A stretch of DNA of 64,000 bases, from positions 5,270,001 to 5,334,000 of the forward strand of contig NZ_CP119757.1 in the NCBI RefSeq assembly GCF_029320955.1, given 5' to 3'. Below are positions 35,088 through 44,488 of the stretch, piece after piece. Positions within the stretch are counted from its first letter, which is position 1, and the number at the start of each line of letters is the position of its first letter. Below the pieces are notes generated by a model. The model was not told where the DNA came from. It saw only the letters and a program-made list of their open reading frames with translations, and did no database searches. Source of the DNA: Flavobacterium sp. YJ01. Its GTDB lineage: Bacteria > Bacteroidota > Bacteroidia > Flavobacteriales > Flavobacteriaceae. The position numbers were made by a program, and so were the translations under genes.

Positions 35088-35151
35088 CTGCCGGGGGCTG
35101 GAAAAACCTTCCAAAGTCAGGTTTTTTTGCAGAAGTCAAAATGGATTTGTT

Positions 35152-35589
35152 ATGAAACAGGAAAATAATGGTAAAGCAAACAGAGGCGGCAGGAATCCTA
35201 AAATCGATCCCAGCATACACAGGCATGTTTTTCGTCTGACTGAAAACGAAAATGCTGAGTTTTTATCGATGTATGAATCGTCAGGAATGAATAATAAGGC
35301 GAAATTTATCATATCGATTTTGTTTGGAAAGGAAGTGAAGACTATTAAATTAGACAAAGGAACAATTGATTTTTACATGCGGCTGACCACATTCTACAGC
35401 CAGTTCCGGTCGGCTGGGGCGAACTATAATCAGATTGTAAAACTGCTGTACCGCAATTTTTCGGAGAAAAAAGCGTCAGCCTATCTGTACAAACTCGAAA
35501 AACAGACCGCTGAACTTGCTGCCTTATGCCAAAAAATTATTCTTATTGCAGAAGAATTTGAAGAAAAATACCTTAAAAAACTGCCTTGA
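35152..35589 (+). CDS. mobA: Mobilisation accessory protein MobA
   Basis: 145 residues from MKQENNGKANRGGRNPKIDP; a further upstream frame runs through the oriT hairpins and is not believable. HRHVFRLTENENAEFLSMYE is a ribbon-helix-helix-like start, and FRSAGANYNQIVKLLYRNF is the hallmark MobC/BfmA-type motif ('G-NyNQi'). Such proteins bind oriT and help the relaxase. It ends one base before the relaxase start. Confidence 0.9.
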   Translation: MKQENNGKANRGGRNPKIDPSIHRHVFRLTENENAEFLSMYESSGMNNKAKFIISILFGKEVKTIKLDKGTIDFYMRLTTFYSQFRSAGANYNQIVKLLYRNFSEKKASAYLYKLEKQTAELAALCQKIILIAEEFEEKYLKKLP

Positions 35590-35590
35590 A

Positions 35591-36877
35591 ATGATAGCAA
35601 AAATTGGAAGAAGCAGCAATCTTTATGGTGCCTTGGCTTACAACCAGATGAAAGTTCAAAAAGAAAAAGGCCAGATACTCTTTACCAGTAGGATGATCGA
35701 AACACCAAACGGCATATATTCAACTGCAGATTTGGCACGATCCTTTGAGCCTTTTCTGCTGGCCAACAGAAATACGGAAAAGCCCGCACTGCATATTTCA
35801 CTTAATCCTGACCCACATGATAATGTAAGCGATGATAAATTTATAGCAATGGCACAGCAGTATATGCAGGGGATGGGATATGCAGAGCAGCCTTTTGCAG
35901 TATTTAAACACACCGATATTGACCGTACCCATGTCCATATAGTGACAGTCTGCGTGGATGAAGCAGGCAGGAAGATTTCGGACAAGTTTGAGAAGAGAAA
36001 ATCGATGGCTGTCTGCCGTGAGCTTGAAAGAAAGTACGTCTTAGTTCCTGCAACAGAAAAAGGGCATAATCGGGATAATAAAATTTGCACTCCGGTTGAT
36101 TTTAGGAAAGCTGATATCAAAAGCCAGATTGCTTCTGTTGTGCGCAGTCTGCCACACTATTACCAATTCCAGACCTTAGGCGAATATAATGCCCTTCTTT
36201 CCCTGTTTAATATTACTGCTGAAAAAACAGAAAGCCATCTGCATGGAAAAACCAGGCAGGGATTGCTGTATATTCCTTTAGATGAAAATGGACAAAGGGC
36301 GGGACATCCTTTGAAGGCGTCTTTATTTGGCAGGGGAGCCTGCCTGCCTGCTTTGGATCTGCATTTTGCAACATGCAAAGAGGCCTTAAAGCATAGTGAT
36401 GCAAAATCGGCACTCAAGGAAGCTGTTATCCTTGTCCTCCAGTCAGCAGTTGATCAAAAAGATTTTAAAATGCAGCTGGCCAAAAATGGAATCAATACAG
36501 TTGTGAGGGCAAATGACGCCGGCCGTATTTACGGAATCACTTTTATAGACCACAATTCCAGAACCGTTTGGAACGGTTCGCGTCTTGGCAAAGAATTTTC
36601 TGCCAACGGCTTTAACGACAGATGGGCTAATTGTATGAAAGCAGAATTAGCAACCTCTAGGCAGCCAAAATCCACTGTGCCGAGATTCGATGAAATGGAA
36701 GATTTATTTGCCGAAAAGCCGCATCGATTATTCGATTTCCCAAATATTGACAAACAGCAGGGTGAGATGTTTGAGGCATGGGCAGGAATTTTGCCTGATG
36801 CCCTAGGCGATGATTTTGACGAACTTGCATTGAATTTCAAAATGAAGAAGAGAAGAAGGGCTAAAAAATATAAATAG
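35591..36877 (+). CDS. mobB: MobB relaxase (MOBP type)
   Basis: 428 residues starting MIAKIGRSSNLYGALAYNQ. ALHISLNPDPHDNVSDDKF and the metal-binding HTDIDRTHVHIVTV (H-x-D-x2-H-x-H) mark the relaxase domain; the catalytic Tyr is probably in the N-terminal LYGALAYNQ region. A basic C-terminus ends KKRRRAKKYK. It nicks DNA at oriT and pilots the strand to the recipient. It is co-translated with mobA. Confidence 0.93.
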   Translation: MIAKIGRSSNLYGALAYNQMKVQKEKGQILFTSRMIETPNGIYSTADLARSFEPFLLANRNTEKPALHISLNPDPHDNVSDDKFIAMAQQYMQGMGYAEQPFAVFKHTDIDRTHVHIVTVCVDEAGRKISDKFEKRKSMAVCRELERKYVLVPATEKGHNRDNKICTPVDFRKADIKSQIASVVRSLPHYYQFQTLGEYNALLSLFNITAEKTESHLHGKTRQGLLYIPLDENGQRAGHPLKASLFGRGACLPALDLHFATCKEALKHSDAKSALKEAVILVLQSAVDQKDFKMQLAKNGINTVVRANDAGRIYGITFIDHNSRTVWNGSRLGKEFSANGFNDRWANCMKAELATSRQPKSTVPRFDEMEDLFAEKPHRLFDFPNIDKQQGEMFEAWAGILPDALGDDFDELALNFKMKKRRRAKKYK

Positions 36878-36953
36878 CGTTGCTTTGTTTACTTATGTTT
36901 TCTAGTCGGATTTAACAAACCAATACCAATCCTGTATTATATGATTAAAAACC

Positions 36954-36987
36954 TTGTTCCGCCACTAGGCCCTTTTTGCTATATTTG
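36954..36987 (+). promoter_or_regulatory. Bacteroidota-type promoter for the DUF1016 gene
   Basis: TTG at 36954-36956 and TATATTTG at 36980-36987, with 23 nt between. This fits the TTG / TAnnTTTG consensus of Flavobacterium and Bacteroides promoters. The ATG follows 25 bp later. Confidence 0.65.
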
Positions 36988-37012
36988 TCCATATCCTAAC
37001 TGTTCCTTTGCT

Positions 37013-38047
37013 ATGAATGATGAAATTATAAAAAGCAGTGACTACATAAACTGGTCGGCCTTTATTTTCAATAAAATAAAGCATGCCCAAACCCAGGCTG
37101 CTCTTAAAGTCAATGCCGAAATGCTTGCACTATATTGGGAAATTGGAAGTTCCATAATTGAGAAACAACAGCAGAATAGCTGGGGCAGCAAGGTAATTGA
37201 CCTTTTGGCAGCTGATTTAGTCCGCAATTTCCCTGACAGCAGAGGTTTTTCTGTGCGCAACCTTAAGTATATGAGGGCTTTTTCCGAGGCATACCCTGAT
37301 TTTCCAATCGTGCAAGTTCCGCTTGCACAATCGGAAAACCAATTTGTGCAAGTCCCACTTGCACAAATTACCTGGTATCACCATATAAGCCTTTTGGCAA
37401 AAGTAAAAGATGTGGCGGAACGGGCATTTTATATAGCTGAAACGTCTAAAAATGAATGGAGCAGGGACGTAATGCTTTTACAGGTGCAAAGCAATCTGTA
37501 TTCCAGAAGCGGAAAAGCATTGCATAATTTTGAGCAGACACTGCCCGAATATCAATCGGATTTGGCGAAAAGCATTTTTAAAGACCCTTATAATTTTGAT
37601 TTTTTAATGCTTTCCGCAAAAGTCAAGGAACTTGAAATTGAAAAACTTTTGATAGAAAAGATCGCAGACTTTTTATTGGAGCTTGGAAAAGGATTTGCAT
37701 TTGTGGGAAGGCAATACGCAATCGAGGTTGATAATACCAGCTACAAAATTGATTTACTTTTTTACCATACCATCCTGCACGCATATGTCGTAATAGAGCT
37801 CAAGGCAGGTGAATTTATGCCCGAGTACGTTTCCAAGCTTAACTTTTACATTAGCGCTATAGACGATTCACTCAAAACTTCGGCAGATGAGCGCACTATC
37901 GGCCTGCTGCTTTGCGCATCGAAAAGCAACATTAAAGTCGAATATGCAATGCGCGGTCTAGATAAGCCTTTAGGAGTCGCCACTTATCAATTGGAGCAGT
38001 TTGTAAAGGAAAATATTGACAAATTAGATAATGCCGGACAGGAATAA
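37013..38047 (+). CDS. DUF1016 / YhcG-type PDDEXK nuclease-like protein
   Basis: 344 residues from MNDEIIKSSDYINWSAF. An N-terminal DUF1016 helical domain (ALYWEIGSSIIEKQQQNSWG, SVRNLKYMRAFSEAYPD) is followed by the PDDEXK core: FAFVGRQYAIEVDNTSYKID, then FYHTILHAYVVIELKAGEF. Asp and E-x-K (IELKAGEF) give the catalytic pattern. YhcG relatives are associated with mobile elements and restriction-like loci; the function is not settled. Two palindromes inside the gene code for duplicated VQVPLAQ. It has its own promoter and a downstream terminator, so it is an independent cargo gene set between mobB and mobC. Confidence 0.9.
   Translation: MNDEIIKSSDYINWSAFIFNKIKHAQTQAALKVNAEMLALYWEIGSSIIEKQQQNSWGSKVIDLLAADLVRNFPDSRGFSVRNLKYMRAFSEAYPDFPIVQVPLAQSENQFVQVPLAQITWYHHISLLAKVKDVAERAFYIAETSKNEWSRDVMLLQVQSNLYSRSGKALHNFEQTLPEYQSDLAKSIFKDPYNFDFLMLSAKVKELEIEKLLIEKIADFLLELGKGFAFVGRQYAIEVDNTSYKIDLLFYHTILHAYVVIELKAGEFMPEYVSKLNFYISAIDDSLKTSADERTIGLLLCASKSNIKVEYAMRGLDKPLGVATYQLEQFVKENIDKLDNAGQE
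37300..37369. repeat. Two palindromic units inside the DUF1016 gene
   Basis: Unit 2 is perfect: 13-bp arms at 37341-37353 and 37357-37369 around CCC. Unit 1 (37300-37338) is an imperfect palindrome with the same core GTGCAAGT ... CTTGCAC. Both read as VQVPLAQ in the protein, so the coding frame is kept through the repeat. Confidence 0.8.
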
Positions 38048-38080
38048 TCGATTTAGCAAGTGTCTGCAATAATGTTTAAG

Positions 38081-38114
38081 CCTTCAAATTCATTTGATTT
38101 TGAAGGTTTTTTTA
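38081..38114 (+). terminator. Intrinsic terminator after the DUF1016 gene
   Basis: CCTTCAAA (38081-38088) pairs with TTTTGAAGG (38098-38106), followed by TTTTTTT. The remaining bases to 38294 show no gene. Confidence 0.8.
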
Positions 38115-38294
38115 TTGTGGAGCGAAGGATCGTCACGCTATAAATATACGCCAGCACTATATTGAGAAAAAAAAGTTAAAAAACAAAATCCGATTATCGA
38201 GCCAAAGACGGCGAGCTGCTGCCAAATTCCGATATATTCTAATAGTCGGCATGTACAGCATTTAAATTAACGCTCGGACATAAACATTTTTAAA

Positions 38295-40304
38295 ATGCAG
38301 GGAGATGATGATTTAAGAGGGCTTGCCAAGATAATGGCATTTATGAGGGCAGTAAGCGTATTGATAGTACTGATGCATTTGTACTGGTACTGCTATGGCT
38401 TCTTTGTGGACAGGGGTTGGACATTACAAGCCGTCAATAAAATATTAAGGGGATTTGACCGCACGGCAGGATTGTTTTCCAACACGCTTTACACGAAAAT
38501 TTTTGCATTACTGCTATTGGCTTTAAGCTGTCTTGGAACAAAGGGAGTAAAGAACCAGAAAATTACCTGGACTAAAATCTTTAGCTCTTTTGGCGCCGGT
38601 TTTGTTCTTTACTTTTTAAATACGCCATTATTAGCTCTGCCAAAGCAAACAGCCGCGTTCTTCTATATTCTAACATTGGGACTGGGTTATACTGCCTTGA
38701 TGATGACAGGGGTGTGGAGCAGCCGCCTTTTACGGACTAATCTGATGTCAGATGTATTCAATAACGAGAATGAGAGTTTTCATCAGGAGACCAGACTCAT
38801 GCAAAATGAGTTTTCTGTCAATCTTCCTACTAGATTTTATTATAAAAACAAATGGAACAAGGGCTGGATTAATATCGTAAATCCATTTAGGGCGACAATT
38901 GTTCTAGGTACTCCCGGATCTGGCAAATCATATGCAATAGTCAACAATTACATCAAGCAGCAGATCGAAAAAGGCTTTTCGATGTATATCTATGATTTCA
39001 AGTTCGACGACCTTTCCACAGTTGCCTACAATCATCTATTGAAGCATCATAACAATTACATAGTCAAACCGAAATTCTACGTGATCAACTTCGACGATCC
39101 AAGGAAAAGCCACCGCTGCAATCCGCTTAATCCTGATTTTATGACGGATATTTCGGATGCCTACGAAGCGGCATATACCATAATGCTTAATCTGAATAGG
39201 AGCTGGATACAGAAGCAGGGCGATTTCTTTGTAGAAAGCCCTATTATTCTATTGGCGGCCATTATATGGTTTCTGAAAATCTATGAAAATGGAAGGTACT
39301 GCACTTTTCCGCATGCCATTGAGCTGTTGAATAAAAAATATGCCGACGTGTTTACTATCCTTACCTCTTATCCAGAGCTGGAAAACTACTTGTCACCGTT
39401 TATGGATGCATGGCAGGGGGGGGCCCAAGACCAGCTGCAGGGGCAGATTGCGTCGGCGAAAATTCCTCTATCCCGTATGATTTCTCCAAGCCTTTACTGG
39501 GTTATGACAGGCGATGATTTTTCCTTGGACATCAACAATCCGAAAGAACCTAAGATACTATGTGTTGGAAACAATCCCGACCGCCAGAATATTTATTCGG
39601 CTGCACTGGGATTATACAATTCACGCATTGTAAAGCTGATCAATAAAAAGGGTCAATTGAAAAGCTCGGTCATTATAGACGAGCTGCCTACCATTTATTT
39701 TCGCGGACTTGATAATCTGATTGCCACTGCCCGAAGCAATAAAGTGGCTGTGTGTCTAGGCTTTCAGGATTTTTCGCAATTGAACCGTGATTACGGAGAC
39801 AAAGAGAGCAAGGTTATTCAGAATACTGTGGGCAATATTTTCAGCGGGCAGGTGGTCGGAGAAACGGCAAAAAGCCTTTCGGAGCGATTCGGTAAAGTAT
39901 TGCAGAAAAGGCAGAGCATGAGCATCAACCGCAATGATACATCGACTTCAATATCCACGCAATTGGACAGCCTGATACCGGCATCAAAAATATCTACATT
40001 AACGCAAGGTTTTTTTGTTGGTGCCGTATCGGATAATTTTGAGGAGCGAATAGAGCAGAAAATTTTCCATGCTGAAATTGTTGTTGATAATGCAAAGATT
40101 GCTGCTGAATCCAGAACCTATCAAAAGATACCGCAGATCTTATCTTTTGCAGCTGAAAATGGAGACGATAATATGAAAACAGAGATTGATGCCAATTATA
40201 GGAAGATAAAAAGAGATATAATTCGGGTTATTGAACTGGAACTGAAACGTATTAAAAACGATCCGGACTTGCAGCATTTAGTGCAAAAAGAGCAAAAAAA
40301 ATGA
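38295..40304 (+). CDS. mobC: VirD4-type coupling protein (MobC/TraG-like)
   Basis: 669 residues. Three or four membrane helices at the N-terminus (MAFMRAVSVLIVLMHLYWY; FALLLLALSCLGTKG; FYILTLGLGYTALMM). Walker A near residue 205: IVLGTPGSGKSYAIVNN. SVIIDELPTIYFRGLDNLIA contains the Walker B region and CLGFQDFSQLNRDYG follows. It docks relaxosome DNA to the secretion channel. It is placed 247 bp after the DUF1016 gene and is convergent with topB. Confidence 0.92.
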   Translation: MQGDDDLRGLAKIMAFMRAVSVLIVLMHLYWYCYGFFVDRGWTLQAVNKILRGFDRTAGLFSNTLYTKIFALLLLALSCLGTKGVKNQKITWTKIFSSFGAGFVLYFLNTPLLALPKQTAAFFYILTLGLGYTALMMTGVWSSRLLRTNLMSDVFNNENESFHQETRLMQNEFSVNLPTRFYYKNKWNKGWINIVNPFRATIVLGTPGSGKSYAIVNNYIKQQIEKGFSMYIYDFKFDDLSTVAYNHLLKHHNNYIVKPKFYVINFDDPRKSHRCNPLNPDFMTDISDAYEAAYTIMLNLNRSWIQKQGDFFVESPIILLAAIIWFLKIYENGRYCTFPHAIELLNKKYADVFTILTSYPELENYLSPFMDAWQGGAQDQLQGQIASAKIPLSRMISPSLYWVMTGDDFSLDINNPKEPKILCVGNNPDRQNIYSAALGLYNSRIVKLINKKGQLKSSVIIDELPTIYFRGLDNLIATARSNKVAVCLGFQDFSQLNRDYGDKESKVIQNTVGNIFSGQVVGETAKSLSERFGKVLQKRQSMSINRNDTSTSISTQLDSLIPASKISTLTQGFFVGAVSDNFEERIEQKIFHAEIVVDNAKIAAESRTYQKIPQILSFAAENGDDNMKTEIDANYRKIKRDIIRVIELELKRIKNDPDLQHLVQKEQKK

Positions 40305-40324
40305 CCATCAATGATTAATGGCCA
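40302..40324. terminator. Convergent hairpin between mobC and topB
   Basis: TGACCAT (40302-40308) pairs with ATGGCCA (40318-40324, one G-T pair), forming a hairpin in the 52-bp gap where both genes end. Confidence 0.5.
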
Positions 40325-40356
40325 TTCTTGCTTTACTGTTCATGTTTTAAGCAGAA

Positions 40357-42435
40357 TCATTTTGAATGTTTTCCTTCACAGAATTCAAAATAGCTTCCTG
40401 CTTGTTCGTTTAATGCAATGAAGGCATTGAACGTCTTTCCTGATTTGCTTTTCATTCCTTTGATCAATGAAGTTCTTCCATCACTGACAAGATTTTCGAT
40501 GTCAGATAAACTTAAATGTATACCGCAAATATTACGGAACTGTATCCAACAGCATATTTCATCTCTGCATTTTACAATTTTATCACTAATAATAAGATGC
40601 TGGGTTTTGCACTTTGGGCATAAGAGTTCCGGCATTTTGTTTTGGGCAATTGCAGTCTGGAACAATTCATCTGTGATACTTGAAGTGTAAGTTTCCATTT
40701 CTTTTAGGAACCCTGCAGCATCTGCTTTGTTGGTTTCGATTTTCTGCAAGGCAAGCTCCCATTGGGCAGTCATTGCCACATCTGCAATCTTTTTGTCTTT
40801 TACAAATTCATAAACCTGCAGCCCTTTTCCAGTTGGGATTAAGGATTTCATTTCGCGTTGGATATAATTGCGGGTAAATAGAGTTTCGATGACGGCCGCT
40901 CTAGTTGCCGGGGTACCGATGCCGATATGCTGTAAAGCCTTCCGTTCGTCTTCATTTTCGATATCATTTCCGGCACTTTCCATAGCAGACAAAAGGCCTG
41001 CCTCCGTGTAAAGCAAAGGCGGTTTTGTTTTCTTATCCAAAACGCAAGCCTCTTTTAATTTAATATAATCGCCTGTTTTCAACTCAGGCAGGTCCTGTAA
41101 CGGTTCAGTATCATCAGAGAAACTGCCTTTAATGGCACGCCATCCTGGCTCAATAATCCTAGAGCCTTTTGCAGTAAAATCATAATGCAGTATTTGTAGG
41201 CCTACATCGGTCAATTCTTTGATGCAGGGCTCGGAAATGGCTTCAAGCAATCGAAACGCAATCATATTATAAACCGCATTTTCCTTTGCATTAAGGGCTG
41301 ACGGAATCTTATCGGTAATCAATAATCCATGATGGTCCGTTACTCGAAGATCGTTCACGATGCGCTTATTGAATCTGCCCCATTTTGTTTGGGAAATTGT
41401 TTGCTTGAAATTTTCCCCCTTTTGTAAAACTCTTACAAGGCTGGGAATTTCGGACCAAAGATCTTCAGGAATGTATTTGCTTCCTGTCCGAGGATATGTG
41501 ATGAACTTCTTTTCGTAAAGGCTCTGAGAAATGTTGAGGGTTTCCTCGGCAGAAAGGTTCAGTTTTTTATTGGCTTCTTTCTGAAGGCCGGTAAGGTCGA
41601 ACAGTAAAGGAGGCTGCTCTGTTTCAATTTTGCCGTCTGCCGATGTGACCATTGCCATTGGGCTTCGCTCAATAGCTTTCAGTACATTGCCGGCTAGTTT
41701 TCTGTCGTCCCATTTGATTTTTGAGATGCTTTTAAAATTTATCAGATCTTTGCTATGGGATAACTGTATCTGCGAATAATTTTTTACTGGGAAATCCCTG
41801 TTTGCCAGATAGCGTCTGCATATTAATGCCAGTGTAGGAGTCTGAACTCTTCCAAGTGAATATACTCCATTATCGGCAGCTATGGAAAGGGCCTGTGAAG
41901 CATTAATGCCCACCAGCCAGTCGGCACGGCTTCTGCCTTGCGCAGCCTGATATAATCCGTCAAATTCTTTTCCGTCTTTCAGGTTATCAAAACCATGTTT
42001 GATGGCTTTTTCGGTAAGCGAGCTTATCCAGAGTCTGTTAAAGGGTTTGCTGCATTTCAGGTATTGGTAAATGTACCTGAAAATAAGTTCGCCTTCGCGT
42101 CCTGCATCTGTTGCCGCGATAATGCTCTCGCTTTGATTAAATAGGTCTTCAATGATTTTAAGCTGTTTTATTGCGCCTGTATCAGCAGTGCAGCCTTTAT
42201 CTTTTTTGACCTTTCTGACAGTCAGTAAAAAAGGGTTTGGGAGGATCGGCAGTGATGCTTTTTCAAATCCCGTGATTCCGTAATCTTCAGGCATTCCTAA
42301 TCCTACAAGATGGCCTAGTGCCCATGTAACAAAATAGCCGTTACCTGTCAGATAGCCATCCTTTTTTTCTGTGGCTTTGATTATAACGGCTATTTCTCTT
42401 GCTACGCTCGGTTTTTCTGCAATAACTGTGATCAT
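40357..42435 (-). CDS. topB: DNA topoisomerase III (ICE copy)
   Basis: 692 residues from MITVIAEKPSVAREIA, which begins the TOPRIM domain; an ATG upstream lies in the preceding gene. AATDAGREGELIFRYIY (TOPRIM acidic residues), FITYPRTGSKYIPEDL with the active-site Tyr, and C-terminal LCPKCKTQHLIISDKIVKC zinc-finger remnants. Type IA topoisomerases are standard cargo of Bacteroidota ICEs, where they may resolve transfer or replication intermediates. It starts 4 bp after the DUF3945 stop. Confidence 0.94.
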   Translation of the reverse strand: MITVIAEKPSVAREIAVIIKATEKKDGYLTGNGYFVTWALGHLVGLGMPEDYGITGFEKASLPILPNPFLLTVRKVKKDKGCTADTGAIKQLKIIEDLFNQSESIIAATDAGREGELIFRYIYQYLKCSKPFNRLWISSLTEKAIKHGFDNLKDGKEFDGLYQAAQGRSRADWLVGINASQALSIAADNGVYSLGRVQTPTLALICRRYLANRDFPVKNYSQIQLSHSKDLINFKSISKIKWDDRKLAGNVLKAIERSPMAMVTSADGKIETEQPPLLFDLTGLQKEANKKLNLSAEETLNISQSLYEKKFITYPRTGSKYIPEDLWSEIPSLVRVLQKGENFKQTISQTKWGRFNKRIVNDLRVTDHHGLLITDKIPSALNAKENAVYNMIAFRLLEAISEPCIKELTDVGLQILHYDFTAKGSRIIEPGWRAIKGSFSDDTEPLQDLPELKTGDYIKLKEACVLDKKTKPPLLYTEAGLLSAMESAGNDIENEDERKALQHIGIGTPATRAAVIETLFTRNYIQREMKSLIPTGKGLQVYEFVKDKKIADVAMTAQWELALQKIETNKADAAGFLKEMETYTSSITDELFQTAIAQNKMPELLCPKCKTQHLIISDKIVKCRDEICCWIQFRNICGIHLSLSDIENLVSDGRTSLIKGMKSKSGKTFNAFIALNEQAGSYFEFCEGKHSK

Positions 42436-42439
42436 ATCA

Positions 42440-43876
42440 TTACATTTTACGCCCTTTTGATTTGGCAGGAGATTGAGAATCTTCTTGCAGTTCCTGCTGT
42501 TTTCTGTCATGAGGATTTGTCTGCCCTGATTTTAAGGGCTCATTTATGTTTTTAGTAGCTTCATTAGTTTTTCCTTCTGAATTTACGGCTGTCTGGGTTT
42601 TATGCGCTTCTGATGGTTTTATCTGTTCTTTGATCTTGTCTGGATTTTGGAATGAAAAATCTGTTCTATCGGTCTCCTTATTGTAGGTGATGTATCCGTT
42701 ATATTCTTTTCCTTTCTTATCCACGAGACCGCTGATGTAGACCGTCTGGCCATCTTGGAGCTTTTGATGCTGCTCATTGTTGAGTTCTTTGTCCCTAAAA
42801 GTCTTTTGTGCGCCCTGAGTCTGGTTCTGCTGGTTGCCTTGTGCCTGCTTATTTGGGTCATTTCTGTCAAAGAGAAATTCTACAAAACGTTTGTCGGCAT
42901 TGAACTGGACAGTTGCGTCAAAGGCGGTTCCTTTTTTGGAAACCATACCTTCCAAAGGAAGCGGTTTTCCTTCCAAGAGAGTCTGCTTTTGCTCTTCACT
43001 CAGCTTTATTCCTTTAATTTCATCTGGAATTTTAATGAAGTCAGTACGCAAAGCCACCACTTCATTGGTAAGCCTGTCTATGCTAATTATCGAGGGCAAT
43101 ATTTCATTGTTTTTCGGATTGGTAAGATTAACTACTCGGCCCATATTGCCTGTCCCGAGAAGATTCTCTTTGTCTTCCTTACTGAACTCGTGGCCGAAAA
43201 AAGAGAAATTCAGATTAGGTTCTTTTCGGATGCCATGGATGGCCACCACAACCTGTCCTTCATCGTTTTGTTTCAATGATAAACGGGCATCCATTCTGGT
43301 AACGGCTGTGCCTAGGTTGAGGCTTACAGGTACGAGTTCATTTGTTTTGTATCCTTTTAGAAGCGGGTCCAGAAGGTTCATTTTTTCCAGTTTTTCTTTG
43401 CTTAAACCAAGATGGTTTAATGTTTCCCAATCAATCTGTTCCGGTTTGTATTTGTATTCGCTTGTTTCCGGATTTGTCTGTGCTGTTTCCATATTAATAT
43501 TAGTTTTTTGTTCATATTCTTTTACTTCGTGCTGTTTCATTAATTGGTCGCCTTCAGGAGTCGGGCAATCTATCTGTTTCTGCATGTCTTTAGAAATATC
43601 GACAGCCAGCAGTGCGGGGATTTTGAAGAACGAAAAATTAGTTGGGTTCTTCAGCTGGCTGAAAAAATTGGAAAAAAAATTCGAGAATAAATCTCCCTGC
43701 TTATCTACCCGCATAAACTGATTCTGATTTTTCCGGATGGGTTCAGTGGTCTGCAGATTGCCATTCTGGTCAATGCCTTTTACCGCCAGGATTTTCTTTT
43801 TTTCTTTATCGAAGACCAGCAGAATATCCGAGAGCTCTTCTGTGATTTTGGGTTTATCATTAATTTTTTCGTCCAT
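42440..43876 (-). CDS. DUF3945-type ICE protein
   Basis: 478 residues from MDEKINDKPKITEELSDILL (an ATG seven codons earlier is possible). DILLVFDKEKKKILAVKGID and DWETLNHLGLSKEKLEKMNL resemble the DUF4099 part, and repeated LSEEQKQTLLEGKPLPLEGM and LNNEQHQKLQDGQTVYISGL are DUF3945 repeats. Long Gln/Asn-rich linkers. The family is regularly found beside topB in Bacteroidota ICEs; function unknown. Confidence 0.85.
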   Translation of the reverse strand: MDEKINDKPKITEELSDILLVFDKEKKKILAVKGIDQNGNLQTTEPIRKNQNQFMRVDKQGDLFSNFFSNFFSQLKNPTNFSFFKIPALLAVDISKDMQKQIDCPTPEGDQLMKQHEVKEYEQKTNINMETAQTNPETSEYKYKPEQIDWETLNHLGLSKEKLEKMNLLDPLLKGYKTNELVPVSLNLGTAVTRMDARLSLKQNDEGQVVVAIHGIRKEPNLNFSFFGHEFSKEDKENLLGTGNMGRVVNLTNPKNNEILPSIISIDRLTNEVVALRTDFIKIPDEIKGIKLSEEQKQTLLEGKPLPLEGMVSKKGTAFDATVQFNADKRFVEFLFDRNDPNKQAQGNQQNQTQGAQKTFRDKELNNEQHQKLQDGQTVYISGLVDKKGKEYNGYITYNKETDRTDFSFQNPDKIKEQIKPSEAHKTQTAVNSEGKTNEATKNINEPLKSGQTNPHDRKQQELQEDSQSPAKSKGRKM

Positions 43877-43957
43877 AATTTTAAATTTTATATTCATATG
43901 CGAAATTAAAAACGGTGAATGTGCCTATAAAAAGCTGGAGTGTTCTGGCATCCTTTT

Positions 43958-44266
43958 TCATCCGTTGGCATGAGATTTTGGCATTCGGACATTAAAGCTT
44001 TCTCTGATGAACTGGTGCACATCAGAGAGCTTATAATATATTTTTCCGCTGATAGTATAATAGGGAAGCCTTCGTGAAGAGCGGTAGCGCTGCAGAGACC
44101 TTGAGCTTATTTTGAGCATCTGCAATATATCCTGATTGTCCAAAAGCTCTTCACCATCGATGCTGCCGCGTTTTTTTTCAAGTTCTCTGATGTGCGCTCC
44201 CATAAGATCGAAACGTTCCATTATCCTTTCCATCCAAGAGATGAATTCCATTCTGTCTATGTTCAT
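43958..44266 (-). CDS. Excisionase-like helix-turn-helix protein
   Basis: 102 residues from MNIDRMEFISWMERIMERF. ELLDNQDILQMLKISSRSLQ is a MerR/excisionase-type helix-turn-helix, and RRLPYYTISGKIYYKLSDV the wing. Such proteins in CTnDOT-type ICEs act in excision or transfer regulation. It is 81 bp upstream of the DUF3945 gene on the same strand. Confidence 0.83.
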   Translation of the reverse strand: MNIDRMEFISWMERIMERFDLMGAHIRELEKKRGSIDGEELLDNQDILQMLKISSRSLQRYRSSRRLPYYTISGKIYYKLSDVHQFIRESFNVRMPKSHANG

Positions 44267-44488
44267 GGCGTTTTGTTTTGCATTAATGGTGCAAAATTGC
44301 CAAAAGCATAAGCCTTTCACTGCCAATGCATGCCAATGTAGAATGCTGTTTTGGGAAAATTTTAACGATTATATAAATTGTCCTGAATGCTTGATTTGAT
44401 AGGGCAGGGCCGTGGAAATAATGATGCTGTATGCAGTCGGTATTTAGATGCCAATTGCATCATATTGGCAAGAGGAAAGTATAAGAGC

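Larger units (their letters stand above)
34495..35151. other. Divergent control region between traA and mobA
   Basis: 657 bp with no gene. It holds repeated TATCTGCA/TGCAGATA sites (34543-34707), three hairpins at 34957-35087 that form the oriT candidate, and presumably promoters for both operons. The segment from 34720 to 34950 shows no feature I can name. Confidence 0.7.

Noticed and set aside
42834..43721. 295-residue open frame opposite the DUF3945 gene
   Set aside because: Complementary to a real gene with matching family repeats; its protein is Ser/Phe-rich and unlike any family.
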